Notes: generated from the sequence alone by a model not told the origin. A stretch of DNA of 64,000 nucleotides from an uncultured Eubacteriales bacterium (GCA_949288175.1 CASEIV010000002.1:204515-268514), one strand, 5' to 3'; counted from the stretch's first letter, positions 1-10,496 are shown. Numbers and translations: made by a program.

Positions 1-3000
1 TCTGGTGTTGTTCCTACATAATCAACTTTTATTTTTCCATCATCTTTATAATTGGTATAAAATCCATCTATTGTTGTATTATGATCTACCATATGTTGTG
101 CCATTACATAAGAGTTAGATGAAAATGTACCTTCATTGGTTATTTCGTCTCCATTTTCAAATGAATGATGATAAAAGGCTGTACTTGTACTTGGACTCAT
201 ACTATTAGTAAATAATCCAAAGAAAAACATTCCATGTACTTGTCCATAAGCGGTTGCTTGTTCATTTGTTGCTACATTTAAGTTTTTACCTTCTAACATA
301 TAGATTCTATTATCTACATTTTTTTCTGTGATTTCGCCTGTATCTGGATTAATCGTAACTTTTCCAACTTCTTCTTTACCATCGGCATCTACAAGACTAT
401 CTAATTTCTCCAGTAAGTTTGCTCCATTACATAAATATAATGTGGAATTATTTTTTAATTTTACTTGATCCACTCTACTTAGAGAGAAAAATGTATCTGA
501 GTATTCATTTGTTCTATCTGTTGCACCTGATAAAGATATGGCTGAATTACTAATGGTAACACAGTCTGTTCTTTGAATAGATATATTGCTTTGAGGATCA
601 TCTGCTGTACCATAATTTTGGATATTGATATAACTTGTTCCACTTGTACTTGAAGCATTTCCAGAACCAAATATACTTCCTGTTATTTTAAATTCTGAAT
701 GTTTGTTTCCATCGATTTGTATATCAATCCCTTTTGTTACACTAATAAATGAAAAGTCATATATTTCTGAACCAGAAGCATTGGCCTCTCCACCACCAAA
801 TACAGTTCCTATAATTTCAATATCTCCTATTTTAAGTGATGTATCTCCGACTGTATCATATCCTATATTGGTTTGTGTTGTACCATATACAACAGATGTA
901 TTGGCACCACCATATACATTTCCACCAATTTTTGCTCCAACAATATTGACTGTACTTGTAGAATTATTTTCTGTTTCTGTTCCTGTTGCCGCTTGGTTTC
1001 CACCACCAAAGACATTTTTGGTTACTTCATTTGCACCTTCCATAACAAGATTTGTGTTGCCATATACAATAGCAGATGTTCCATTTCCTCCAGCATATAC
1101 GCTATTTCCTATTGTAGAATCTTTTACATGGACATATGTATCTTGTGTAACGGTTCCTTGGTTTCCTCCTCCATATATTGTGTCTTCAATATTTGCATTT
1201 GTAAGATTTACATATGTATTTGTATTAATGCCTGCTTGGTCTCCTCCACCATATATTCTTGATTGGGTTCCTCCTGTTACATTGACATTTGTTTCATTGC
1301 AAATTGCTTGATTTCCTCCACCATATACATCTTGAGAATTTCCTCCAGTTATGATTATATGGGTTATTTCCGTAATGCCACCTTGGTTATTTCCACCATA
1401 TATGTTTGTAGCATTTCCACTTTCTATATATACATGACTTGCTGTAACATTACCTGACAAATCAGATCCACCATAAAGATTTTGAACAGTTCCACCTTGT
1501 AAATATATTGCTCTTGTTTCATCATCTTTGCCAGATGAAACTAAATCTGCTGATTTACCACCATTAAATGCATTTGTCACATTTGCATATTCTAATAAAT
1601 AAACATGTACTTTTGCCGTTTCATTTGTGATAGAAGCTTGATTTCCTCCACCATATACGGCAAATACTTTTGATTCATATGTTTTTCCGATGTTAACATC
1701 TATTGTGCCAGTAATCGTACCATTGATATTGCTTCCACCAAATATACTACAATTTTCTAAATTGCTTCCATCTACATTGACAGCTACATTTCCTGATACA
1801 GTTGCTGGTGTATTAGAATCTCCTTCTCCTCCACCAAATACATAACCATTGATGGATACAGCATTTGCTATACTTGGTAAATCTTGAATATTGACAGTGA
1901 TTGCATTATTCACTTTTCCAAGAGAACTTCCACCATATATATTTCCATAAGCATTTACATTGCTTTTTTGATCAGTAATATTTAATACAATTCTTCCATT
2001 AACATTAGTTTCTTCTCCAAGACCACCACCAAAAGCAACATCTGTATTGGAATAATCAAATCCATCTGAAGAAGCTTTGGTTCCTAATTGTCCACCAGAA
2101 ATATCCATCAATACTGATCCATAAATATCCCCTCTGATATTGGAACCACCATATACAATTCCTTTCACATTTCCACTTTCTATATCGATATCAACAGTTC
2201 CATATATATGGTTTTGGTTTGCACCACCATATATATTGTGATTAACACTTCCACCTAAAACTTTAATCGTAACTAATGTATCTAAATCTGGAGAATCTTC
2301 TGTTTCCACTTCTGTATATGTTAAAAAGTGTAGATTACGGGTATTATACTCACTTGAGATTTCCCAACCATTATTATAACCCAAATATAAAGTATAAGTT
2401 CCTCCAAACCATCCTGTTGCTGTATATGTATAGGTAATTGTTTTTGTACTTGAACCTTGAACAGTAAAAGCAGTTTTATTTGTTGTGCTTAACGTGATGT
2501 CTGCAGTATATCCAGAAAAAAATGAACCGTTAACATCACTTATATATATATATTGACCTGTTGATGCATTTTTTATGTAATAATTGTTTCCGCTTTCTCT
2601 TTCAAATATCCATTTTGATGTATCTGATGGAATCGTTGCAGTTGACATATATTGATTTCCTAATTGATTTCCACTAATAGACAATCCATTTCCTCCAGAT
2701 GAAGAAGTTGTTATCAAATATTCTTTATTTTCAGTAAAACTAGAAGTTTCATCATGAAATTCTATGACATCAGGTCCTTGAATATTTAATGAGCCAATAA
2801 TTCCATAATTTCCTCCACCAAAAACATTATTATGAACAACCGCATTTCCATCAATAATAATACATGATTTATCTGTTTGGCCTGCATATCTCGTGTTTCC
2901 ATTGGCACCGCCACAAATAGAACCAGCATTCACACCATATAAAACTTCATCCGTATTGGTTATATTGACAGTTTCATTTCCATTACTGTCTGTTGTAGAT

Positions 3001-6000
3001 GATGCACCAATTTGTGCATTTCCACCAACATAGATAAATGATTCACCTGTTAATTGTCCATTATTGCTATCAGAACTTGCTGCTACACCATTTGATCCTC
3101 CACTGATACTGTATTTTACATATCCATCAGTGATTTGAATAATTCTATCTCCATAGGTATGTGTATAACCTGCTCCTCCTGTAATATTAAGAATATTACC
3201 ACCTTTAATATACATGTATGTTTTATACATATCTTCTTCTGTAACATTTAACCCACCGACAATATTGGCAATATTTCCACCTTCCACAAGTAAATATCTA
3301 TCAGATTTATCATATCCAGTTTGTCCATGTCCTCCAACATATATTCCAGCATAATTTCTATCGCTATCATCTGCTGTACTTGCATTATTGAAAAAGTCTA
3401 CACCAATTGTACCACTTTTAATAATGGTATTCACCACTTTACCATTTCCATAAGGTGAACATGTTGAAGTTGAAGTTTTTGATGCCATTCTATCATAGAT
3501 TTTAAGACTTTCATTATTATGCTTCACTCTATCAATATCAGAGCCTATGACAAAAGTGGCATTTGCTGTTGTCGAACTTGATGAGTTAGAACCTGAACCA
3601 GCTCGATATAATAAGGCAGAATAATATTTACCTGATTCAACAATCACTCTATATTCTGAACTACTATGATTGTAATATCCACCTTGTACCTGCGTAAACG
3701 TACAGTTGTTACTATTTGTAGGAATAGTTCCTCTACCAATTCTTAAATTATACATATTTCCATAAATACATGGTGTTGTAGCTCTTGTTCCATCTGTTGT
3801 CGCATAGGAAGAAGCATAAGATTCACCAGAAGAAATATATACATAATCTAATTGTAAATCACTATCTAAAGTGATATCCATATCTTGTACGTCTAAATAT
3901 GTTCCTGTGTTTCCATAATTGACACCATCATATAAACTGGTTAATGTAAAAGCTGTATTTGGATTCATTACATCATAACCATCTAAAACCCCATTCATGA
4001 GTACAACAATATTAACTTCTCTATCAGAAGCATTTGTACAAGTTTTCCTGTTTGCATTTAATTTACTACTAATCACATTCCAATTGTTATTTATTGGACT
4101 TGTTGGAGAGGTTCCTGAGTTTGAACCACTTCCAATGGAACTAACAAAGATGACATTGGCATCAATCCAGTCAGGATATAAATCTATCACAAGATTTCCA
4201 GAATTATCTCTTATATTATTTACATTTGTATTTAGTGTTTGAACAAACGTATTGGTATTTGTACTAATACTATTTGCGTAATTCGTATTATTAGTTATCC
4301 AACCATTAAATCCTTTTTCAAGTGGTCTATTCATAAATGGATTATCAATTAATTCTATAGATATATTGCCATTACTATCTACTGGGACACATTTTCTATA
4401 TGACACTAATGTTTGTGGTTCTGTATCAGAAATCGTTCCATAAGGGGTGTATTCATCTCCCACCGTAATCGTTGTTTTAAAAGAATTTACAGATAGATTG
4501 TTATAAGATATATTATTAATGGTATTTCGATTATTTCCCCTGAATGAAACATAAAATGTAAAAGTCCATGTATCACTATTGCTTTGCAAACCAGATGTAT
4601 CTATTCCCGTTACTTTCACGATTCCATTACTAAGACTGACATTAATTCCATTTGAAGAATTTTCATTTGAAGTTTCTGATTCATTAAAATAACTTGAAAA
4701 ATTCGTGTTTGGAACTTGCATTTCCATTGTCCACCCTGAATTTGCATTAAATTCTGGATATTGATCTTTTAAATTCTGAATGCCACTAACTGTGCAAGTA
4801 ATGGTATCTGTTCTTATATAATATCTATTCCATCCACTGCCTCCTTGTTGAACGTTTCCTGTAGATGTTTTTCTGGCAGTTGCATCTAATGTGATATCAT
4901 ATTTTTCTGGTGTAACAAATTCAGTTAAATCATAATCATATCCGTAATAATTGATAGTAACTTCTTTTAAGTTACTTTCTGTATATTTTCCAGAATTTGT
5001 TTTAGACATATTTTCTGTATAATTTAAACCTAAATAATAATTCTTATCTGATTCATAATCATCTATCTTTAATGTTGTATTTTCTCCTTCTACTGCCATT
5101 AAAGAAATCCCATTAGCAGTGGATGTTTTTTCATTTGCCATGTTATCTTGTGATGATATGGCATTTTGAGAATCTTGTAATTCTAAAAGTACATATGACT
5201 GTAATTTTTTTACTTCAAATTGAAGTTTATTATCTTCTACTTTGATATCTTGTAATTCTTTTATTGTGTCTGTTTGTTCTATCGCATTGTCTTGTGTTGG
5301 AGATTGATTTGTGTTTTCTTGTTCTATATTTTCTTGGATTTTTTCTTCTTGTGTTGGGTCTTCTTCTTGAATTTCAAGTATTGTATACGTTTTATCTTGA
5401 TTTGGCATAGTCATTTCAATATCTAAAGTTTGATTATATTCTTCAGTTAAATATTCTTTTTGTTGTGACATTAATTTTATATCAAAATTTTCTGTAATAA
5501 TATGATTTGGATATTTTTCTGATATTTCATTTTTAAATTTATCGATTTCTACTTCTGTTACTTCTAACTCTGTATCATGTGGCATATATCCTGAGACAGA
5601 TAAAATTTCAGTATCATTAGAATTTTCACTGTTAATAGTTTTTTCTTCATCGGTTATATTTTTATCATCTTCTTTATTTTCATTGTTTTCTTTATCTTCT
5701 AGAACTAGTTTTTTATTATATAATGTTTCTCCTTTGATTTCTTTTTTATCATATTCTACTGTTAACATGATTTCTGAATTTTCACGTTCTTCTTGGGTTA
5801 AGTAAATTTTTTCTCCTGGTAACTTTTCAACTTTAGAAGTTTTTTCTACGGTTTGTGGATTTGTCACATCTGCTTGTTTAACATCTATTGTATCTATTCC
5901 TTCATTATTTCTTATATCATTTGTAGTTTCATTTGTTGTGTTAGTTACATTTTCCTGTTTTTCTTCCTCTGCATTTTCTATAATTTCTTTTTGTGTAACA

Positions 6001-6248
6001 ATATATTTCGTGACTTTTTTTGTATTAATAACATCAGGAAGTGTGATTGAAAAACCACTTTCACCTTCATTTATAGCTTCTAATGTAGTTTTTTCATCAA
6101 CTAATAGACTGCTATTATCTTTTATATTAGCAGTGATTTCTATTACTTTATTTGCTCTAGAATTACTAAAGGCCCTAAGTAATACAATTATGAATAACAT
6201 TAATAAAATTAGTATAAATATATTCCTTCTTTTATTTGTTTTTTTCAT
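1..6248 (-). CDS. Giant surface adhesin with parallel beta-helix and YGGGN repeats (C-terminus beyond window)
   Basis: The frame is open from 6248 to the left edge, giving at least 2082 residues. The chosen ATG (MKKTNKRRN) lies 9 bases after a GGAG; upstream in-frame ATGs at 6254 and 6263 are less likely. Residues 1-30 are a basic stretch plus one hydrophobic segment. About 30-400 is Glu/Asn/Thr-rich and low in complexity. From about residue 780 on, short Gly-rich beta rungs follow each other, and from about 1330 to 1870 the motif YGGGN or FGGGN recurs every 25-40 residues, as in right-handed beta-helix (pectate-lyase-like) adhesins. A Trp-containing stretch near 1205-1225 resembles a ricin-type rung. 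No anchor signal is visible because the C-terminus is missing. Last gene of an operon, 27 bp after the coiled-coil gene. Attachment or biofilm role is inferred. Confidence 0.85.
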   Translation of the reverse strand, partial: MKKTNKRRNIFILILLMLFIIVLLRAFSNSRANKVIEITANIKDNSSLLVDEKTTLEAINEGESGFSITLPDVINTKKVTKYIVTQKEIIENAEEEKQENVTNTTNETTNDIRNNEGIDTIDVKQADVTNPQTVEKTSKVEKLPGEKIYLTQEERENSEIMLTVEYDKKEIKGETLYNKKLVLEDKENNENKEDDKNITDEEKTINSENSNDTEILSVSGYMPHDTELEVTEVEIDKFKNEISEKYPNHIITENFDIKLMSQQKEYLTEEYNQTLDIEMTMPNQDKTYTILEIQEEDPTQEEKIQENIEQENTNQSPTQDNAIEQTDTIKELQDIKVEDNKLQFEVKKLQSYVLLELQDSQNAISSQDNMANEKTSTANGISLMAVEGENTTLKIDDYESDKNYYLGLNYTENMSKTNSGKYTESNLKEVTINYYGYDYDLTEFVTPEKYDITLDATARKTSTGNVQQGGSGWNRYYIRTDTITCTVSGIQNLKDQYPEFNANSGWTMEMQVPNTNFSSYFNESETSNENSSNGINVSLSNGIVKVTGIDTSGLQSNSDTWTFTFYVSFRGNNRNTINNISYNNLSVNSFKTTITVGDEYTPYGTISDTEPQTLVSYRKCVPVDSNGNISIELIDNPFMNRPLEKGFNGWITNNTNYANSISTNTNTFVQTLNTNVNNIRDNSGNLVIDLYPDWIDANVIFVSSIGSGSNSGTSPTSPINNNWNVISSKLNANRKTCTNASDREVNIVVLMNGVLDGYDVMNPNTAFTLTSLYDGVNYGNTGTYLDVQDMDITLDSDLQLDYVYISSGESYASSYATTDGTRATTPCIYGNMYNLRIGRGTIPTNSNNCTFTQVQGGYYNHSSSEYRVIVESGKYYSALLYRAGSGSNSSSSTTANATFVIGSDIDRVKHNNESLKIYDRMASKTSTSTCSPYGNGKVVNTIIKSGTIGVDFFNNASTADDSDRNYAGIYVGGHGQTGYDKSDRYLLVEGGNIANIVGGLNVTEEDMYKTYMYIKGGNILNITGGAGYTHTYGDRIIQITDGYVKYSISGGSNGVAASSDSNNGQLTGESFIYVGGNAQIGASSTTDSNGNETVNITNTDEVLYGVNAGSICGGANGNTRYAGQTDKSCIIIDGNAVVHNNVFGGGNYGIIGSLNIQGPDVIEFHDETSSFTENKEYLITTSSSGGNGLSISGNQLGNQYMSTATIPSDTSKWIFERESGNNYYIKNASTGQYIYISDVNGSFFSGYTADITLSTTNKTAFTVQGSSTKTITYTYTATGWFGGTYTLYLGYNNGWEISSEYNTRNLHFLTYTEVETEDSPDLDTLVTIKVLGGSVNHNIYGGANQNHIYGTVDIDIESGNVKGIVYGGSNIRGDIYGSVLMDISGGQLGTKASSDGFDYSNTDVAFGGGLGEETNVNGRIVLNITDQKSNVNAYGNIYGGSSLGKVNNAITVNIQDLPSIANAVSINGYVFGGGEGDSNTPATVSGNVAVNVDGSNLENCSIFGGSNINGTITGTIDVNIGKTYESKVFAVYGGGNQASITNETAKVHVYLLEYANVTNAFNGGKSADLVSSGKDDETRAIYLQGGTVQNLYGGSDLSGNVTASHVYIESGNATNIYGGNNQGGITEITHIIITGGNSQDVYGGGNQAICNETNVNVTGGTQSRIYGGGDQAGINTNTYVNLTNANIEDTIYGGGNQGTVTQDTYVHVKDSTIGNSVYAGGNGTSAIVYGNTNLVMEGANEVTKNVFGGGNQAATGTETENNSTSTVNIVGAKIGGNVYGGANTSVVYGTTQTNIGYDTVGDTSLKIGDIEIIGTVFGGGEANASGSEIYDFSFISVTKGIDIQIDGNKHSEFKITGSIFGSGNASSTSGTSYINIQNYGTADDPQSNISIQRTDCVTISNSAISLSGATDRTNEYSDTFFSLSRVDQVKLKNNSTLYLCNGANLLEKLDSLVDADGKEEVGKVTINPDTGEITEKNVDNRIYMLEGKNLNVATNEQATAYGQVHGMFFFGLFTNSMSPSTSTAFYHHSFENGDEITNEGTFSSNSYVMAQHMVDHNTTIDGFYTNYKDDGKIKVDYVGTTP

Positions 6249-6275
6249 TTGCATAATCTCCATAATTTTGTAAAA

Positions 6276-7850
6276 TTAACTTATATCTAATAGTTTTTTT
6301 ATTTCACACAACTCTTTAATATCTTCAATTCTTAGATTTGCTTTTTCAATATTAATGGCCATTTGTATATTTTCAAGTTTTGCAATCAATGCTCCAAGAT
6401 GTTTGGCATCTAAATCTTGTTTATCAATTGTAAAATGTAATAATTTATATTTATCTGCAATAATAAGTGCTAAATCATTTTCTTCCATAAAAGACGTATG
6501 TTTAATCATTGCATTATATGGATTATTTAAAAATTCATTCAATTCATTTACTTTTTCATTGATTTCTTCTGGTTTGATATTTTTAAAATGATTGATAAGA
6601 CATGTTGTTAAATATACATAGTATGAATTTGCAAGATTTAAGATGTCATATATAGTAGAATCTTTATGAATATCTGCATATATTTTATGATAAAATTTGT
6701 TCATGTCTAATTCTTTATATTTTTCTTTAATTGTTTGAATTAAATCTTTTACTTCCTGTGTTTGCCCATATGCAACTTTTCTAATTCCAAACAATCCTTT
6801 TTTATTCGCTTTTTTATTTAATTTACTTAATTTTTTTTCTAAATTTTCTATTTCTTTTTTGGTTTCTAAATAAACTTTTTTGTAATTTTCTTTATGTTCA
6901 TAATATTGTTTTATGTCATCAATGATAAATTTAAATTTTAAATAATTTTGATATTCTTGCAAACTATTTAGAAAATTAATAATATTTCCTTTTACTTCTT
7001 CATTTTTTTCTATATTTTCAGCTATATCTTTTGGCAAAATTTTTGCAATATCTGTTTTTAATTTTTCACTTTCAAGATTATGGATATTGTATTCTCCGCT
7101 TAAAAATTTTTCTTGTATAAGTCCAGGTTGAATAGCCATTTTTTCCATTAGTTGTTTTTTCAAATCTATGTAAGATTTATTGATTTCTTTTAATGTAATA
7201 TTTGCCTTTTTCAATTTTTCACTTTTTTCTTTTTCAAAGTATTTATCAATTACGGATTCATTTTTAAAATAAATATTCCTCATATTTAATTCAATATGAA
7301 TCATAATTTCTGGACATTTCCAATATATTTCTTCAAATTTTTCTTTTATCTTTTCAGAATGAATATCTCCTTTTTCTAATTCTTGAAAAAATGTTTTCAT
7401 ATAATCTTTTACATATATACTATAATTAAAATCTTCTAGAGAAAGTGCAATTCCTACTTTTGAAAATTTATCAATACATACTTGTATTTGTTCATTGATA
7501 CTCTCAAAATTTTCTTTATAATATCTAGAAATTGTAAAAATTGATCTATCTAAACCCATTTTTTCATAAGAAGTTTTTTCTTCATTTAATAATTCTGATA
7601 TATAATTAATTGTTCTAATTCTTGTTTTTAAATTTTCTATTTCTTTATCTTCTGGTTTTTTAATTGCATTTTTATATCTTTTATTTAATTCCTTAGAAAC
7701 ATTATCTTGATATGTTTTATATTCTTTTTCTAACTCTTCTAATTTATCTTTAAAAATTTCTAAATTTTTAGGATTATTTTTTGGCATTGTAGATAGAATT
7801 TCTTTGCTGGCTACAATTTTTTCTAGTATTTCTTCTGTTTTATCAAACAT
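6276..7850 (-). CDS. Coiled-coil protein of unknown function
   Basis: 524 residues, rich in Lys, Glu and Ile, with long predicted coiled coils (about 20-90, 200-260 and 320-360) and no signal peptide or membrane segment. The ATG follows GGGAGG at good spacing. I do not recognise a family. It sits between a 40-residue peptide gene (46 bp upstream) and the giant adhesin (27 bp downstream) on the same strand, so it is probably co-transcribed with them. A cytoplasmic helper role for the adhesin is only a guess from position. Confidence 0.8.
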   Translation of the reverse strand: MFDKTEEILEKIVASKEILSTMPKNNPKNLEIFKDKLEELEKEYKTYQDNVSKELNKRYKNAIKKPEDKEIENLKTRIRTINYISELLNEEKTSYEKMGLDRSIFTISRYYKENFESINEQIQVCIDKFSKVGIALSLEDFNYSIYVKDYMKTFFQELEKGDIHSEKIKEKFEEIYWKCPEIMIHIELNMRNIYFKNESVIDKYFEKEKSEKLKKANITLKEINKSYIDLKKQLMEKMAIQPGLIQEKFLSGEYNIHNLESEKLKTDIAKILPKDIAENIEKNEEVKGNIINFLNSLQEYQNYLKFKFIIDDIKQYYEHKENYKKVYLETKKEIENLEKKLSKLNKKANKKGLFGIRKVAYGQTQEVKDLIQTIKEKYKELDMNKFYHKIYADIHKDSTIYDILNLANSYYVYLTTCLINHFKNIKPEEINEKVNELNEFLNNPYNAMIKHTSFMEENDLALIIADKYKLLHFTIDKQDLDAKHLGALIAKLENIQMAINIEKANLRIEDIKELCEIKKLLDIS

Positions 7851-7896
7851 AGTATCCTCCCGTTTTTTTATATTTGTATAATCATTATAAAATCAA

Positions 7897-8019
7897 TTAT
7901 TCATTTGAAGAATTTGCTTTTTCAATACCTTGTTTTTCTTTTTCTATATATTTTAAAAATTCGTCAATTTTCCTATAAAATTCTATTAATTCTCCTGTCT
8001 TTACGTCCTTTAAATTCAT
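7897..8019 (-). CDS. 40-residue hypothetical peptide
   Basis: A short frame starting MNLKDVKTGELIEF and ending NSSNE, preceded by AAAAAAGGAG ten bases before the ATG and by a good promoter at 8070-8098. The charged, helical composition looks like a real small protein rather than chance. It is the first gene of the unit leading to the coiled-coil protein and the giant adhesin. No family recognised; no membrane segment. Confidence 0.6.
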   Translation of the reverse strand: MNLKDVKTGELIEFYRKIDEFLKYIEKEKQGIEKANSSNE

Positions 8020-8069
8020 TTTTCTTTAGCTCCTTTTTTATTTATATTTTCACAGTTTTTAACATTTGT

Positions 8070-8098
8070 ATCATATCATAAACCATATAAAAAGTCTA
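8070..8098 (-). promoter_or_regulatory. Promoter of the adhesin operon
   Basis: Reading the minus strand: TAGACT, 17-base spacer, TATGAT, then an AT-rich leader of about 45 bases to the AAAAAAGGAG of the 40-residue peptide gene. Confidence 0.6.
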
Positions 8099-8144
8099 TG
8101 AATTTTTGACAAGTTTTGACTTTTTTATTGTGCTTTATAGTGAT

Positions 8145-8374
8145 AGTTTAATAATGCAGTTCCTTGTATATGTATGTATTTCGAATAAATGACGAATGTG
8201 ATTGGAGAATGATTAGAAACTTTTAAATAATTTTATGGAAAATGTTCGCGTCGAGCGTAGCGAGGACTAAGTGAAAGGGTGCCATAAAATTATTTTAGAG
8301 TTTCTTATCAGTCGTATTGAGCCGAGGAATTTATAAGAAATACATACATATACAAGGAACTGCATTATTAAACT
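8145..8374. repeat. Hairpin element copy A (family I, 38-bp arms)
   Basis: Outer arms 8145-8182 and 8337-8374 are perfect inverted copies (38 bp). Inside lies the shared block GAATGTGATTGGAG at 8194-8207, an inner stem (about 8213-8238 with 8282-8307), an apical region with GGGTGCC, and the right block ending GCCGAG. The same plan occurs at 11278, 15631, 26467 and 49920. It lies between the terminator of the TasA-like gene and the adhesin operon promoter. Confidence 0.85.
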
Positions 8375-8391
8375 GTCATGTACTGTAAATC

Positions 8392-8420
8392 AAAAAAGAA
8401 CAGATTTTGGTCTGCTCTTT
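8392..8420 (-). terminator. Terminator of the main TasA-like gene
   Basis: Minus-strand stem AGAGCAGA with TCTGTTCT, four-base loop, followed by TTTTTT, 18 bases after the stop codon at 8438. Confidence 0.8.
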
Positions 8421-8437
8421 TAAAATTTTATTTTACT

Positions 8438-9451
8438 CTATGCTACTGGCGGTTCTGGAACTTTAAATTCTAGTCTGAATGTAATATCTGATCCTGATGC
8501 ATTATTTTCACAGTCAACGTCTTGACCTTCTATCCACATATACACTCTTACTTTTGTAATTCCTTCTTGTAGTGAAAATGCATTGTCATAATCTGCCATT
8601 GCAGCATTTGTAATAATAGATGGTGTAACTTTTGTAAAATGTGTTGCATCTGTACCATCATTTGTATCTCCTAAATCAACTCCTTCAGTAATTGCTTGAT
8701 TGATTCCATAATACTCAATTACATCTGCTCCTGTTGTTGTAGTATCGATGTTATAATTACTCTTTGCCGCTGCTACAGCTGCTGCTGTGTGCACATCACT
8801 ATTTGGTTCCCAAAGTTCTGTCGTGTCTCCAGATTGTGTTAAAAATGATTCAGCTTCATGTAATCCTGTAAATGATGATGCTGGTGCACCAATCTCCGCA
8901 TGTCCTTGTTTTAAAAATGCTACACGTGCAGCGTTTTGTAAACCTTCATTACCAGCAGTTCCTTTAAAGGTTACTGTAGAATTTTCTCCCAAGATAACAT
9001 TATCTTCATCTTGGTTAACTTGTAAAAAGATATCAAATGCTACAAATCTTCCTGTTGTTCCAGCTGTTTCTGCTGCTTCTGCTGTAGCAGTTAAAGCAAA
9101 TCCCTCACCTTTTGATTTTACTGTTCCATAAAACATTTTCATAAATCCTGTAGAAGTATTTACTTCTCCTACTGTTGATACAGGTTCCATTGTACTTGGT
9201 AGTTGATTTGAATTTCCTGCATATGCTGCAGTTTTTAAATCATCTACAGTAAGTGTAGATTTCCAGTGTTCACCATCTGCTGAAATCTGTAAACCACTTT
9301 GTGCTTCAATACGTACATCAATATCGCTAACAGATACAACTCTATTGGCTGTAAACCATGCATATGTTGATGCAAATAATAATGCTGCTAATAATAACAA
9401 TACTAGTATAGCTGTTTTTAAATCAATTTTTCTTTTGCTTTTTTTACTCAT
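8438..9451 (-). CDS. TasA/CalY-like secreted fibre protein, SipW-type signal peptide
   Basis: 337 residues. A basic start (MSKKSKRKIDLK) precedes a long hydrophobic stretch ending STYAWFTANR, typical of signal peptides cut by SipW-like peptidases in Clostridia. The mature part is Ala/Thr/Gly-rich and ends in beta strands around YMWIEGQDVDC, a motif also seen as VFVEGDDPDC in the next gene. Codon use is less AT-extreme than in its neighbours, and it has its own strong promoter (9513-9541), an AGGAGAG site and its own terminator. I infer that it is the abundant structural subunit of the locus. Assignment to the TasA/camelysin superfamily rests on the N-terminus and context. Confidence 0.75.
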   Translation of the reverse strand: MSKKSKRKIDLKTAILVLLLLAALLFASTYAWFTANRVVSVSDIDVRIEAQSGLQISADGEHWKSTLTVDDLKTAAYAGNSNQLPSTMEPVSTVGEVNTSTGFMKMFYGTVKSKGEGFALTATAEAAETAGTTGRFVAFDIFLQVNQDEDNVILGENSTVTFKGTAGNEGLQNAARVAFLKQGHAEIGAPASSFTGLHEAESFLTQSGDTTELWEPNSDVHTAAAVAAAKSNYNIDTTTTGADVIEYYGINQAITEGVDLGDTNDGTDATHFTKVTPSIITNAAMADYDNAFSLQEGITKVRVYMWIEGQDVDCENNASGSDITFRLEFKVPEPPVA

Positions 9452-9512
9452 TTTCCCCTCTCTCCTTTTATCTTACAACTTATCATTCGTTGTTTTTTTA
9501 TTTACTGTTCAT

Positions 9513-9541
9513 AGAATATCACAATATTATTTTTGTGTCAA
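9513..9541 (-). promoter_or_regulatory. Strong promoter of the main TasA-like gene
   Basis: Minus strand: TTGACA, 17 bases, TATTCT, about 55 bases of leader, then AGGAGAGAGGGG before the ATG. Confidence 0.8.
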
Positions 9542-9630
9542 TTCATATCAAAAAAGTAATATAATTGTAATTTTTTAACTTTTTTGTAATATTTTTGTAA
9601 TATTTTGTTATCTATATTTTTAACTTTACT

Positions 9631-10368
9631 CTATTCTTGCTTTATATGTTCTTCTGTAATATCCATATGCATTTTCATTTCTCCACCAATAATATTATCT
9701 AAACAATCTGGGTCATCTCCCTCTACGAAAACAACAATTGTCATTTTGTCAACATCACCTGGCTGAAAAGCACTTCGTTGCTCTACAGCAACTTCTTTTT
9801 CAGAAAAAAATGGGGTCGTTCCTTCCTCTGGTTCACCAGTTTTACTGTTTACTTTCGCATATAATTTCATATCATCATTTCTATATATCATAACTCTTAT
9901 AGCTTCATCTGCATTTTTAATAACATCATCAATCACAACCTCATACCAATAATTAACAACATTACTTCCTTTATTTTCTATATAAAAACTATATGCAAAA
10001 TAATTTTCTCCATTTAAGCTTCCCCCACCTCTTTGATGTATGTCTTTTGGTAGCCATTTAACAGAGATATTGTCTATAAAATCAGCACTTGTTGCTTTTA
10101 AAATTCTTTTGTCATCTTCACTGTCATTTTCATAGATAACTAAACCACTTTTTTGTGCAAATTCTGGATCTAGTGAAATTGTAAAATTACCACCTTCATA
10201 AAAACTGACTAATAAAAAATATACAACAATCAAAAATAATGTCATAATTAATAATCCTGTTTTTATGATCTCTATTTTTTTATCTCTTTCTCTAATTTTT
10301 TCCGAATTTAGTTTTACTTTTTCTTTTTTATGCACTTTTGTTTTTTCTTTTTTTACGTTATTCTTCAC
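9631..10368 (-). CDS. Membrane-anchored TasA-like protein
   Basis: 245 residues starting at a GTG (MKNNVKKEK) after a weak AAAGGA site. Residues 1-33 are very basic and cytoplasmic; 36-55 form one membrane segment; the remainder is an extracellular beta-rich domain. Near the C-terminus VFVEGDDPDC matches IEGQDVDC of the neighbour at 8438, so the two share a fold. No AWF cleavage motif follows the membrane segment, so it may stay anchored. Perhaps a cell-surface base for the fibre; inferred. Confidence 0.65.
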   Translation of the reverse strand: MKNNVKKEKTKVHKKEKVKLNSEKIRERDKKIEIIKTGLLIMTLFLIVVYFLLVSFYEGGNFTISLDPEFAQKSGLVIYENDSEDDKRILKATSADFIDNISVKWLPKDIHQRGGGSLNGENYFAYSFYIENKGSNVVNYWYEVVIDDVIKNADEAIRVMIYRNDDMKLYAKVNSKTGEPEEGTTPFFSEKEVAVEQRSAFQPGDVDKMTIVVFVEGDDPDCLDNIIGGEMKMHMDITEEHIKQE

Positions 10369-10496
10369 TTCTTCAAAAATTCCTTTCTTTAAAATTTTTT
10401 GTTTTCATACCTGTTGATTTTAACGTGTGCCTAGCAATAATAATAAAACCTAGTTACTGGCTTCATTATGTGCAAGTTATAATTATTAATAAATTA

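Noticed and set aside
703..1457. Plus-strand frames of 60-200 residues rich in Cys, Pro and Ser
   Set aside because: They are mirror readings of the repeated GGT/GGA/TAT codons of the adhesin on the minus strand and have no ribosome binding sites.
8145..8374. Retron or group II intron RNA
   Set aside because: No reverse transcriptase in the window, and the elements lack domain V or msr/msd features; kept as an unclassified hairpin family.
9345..9578. Plus-strand frame starting MAVNHAYVDANN
   Set aside because: Antisense reading of the signal-peptide region of the TasA-like gene; no ribosome binding site.
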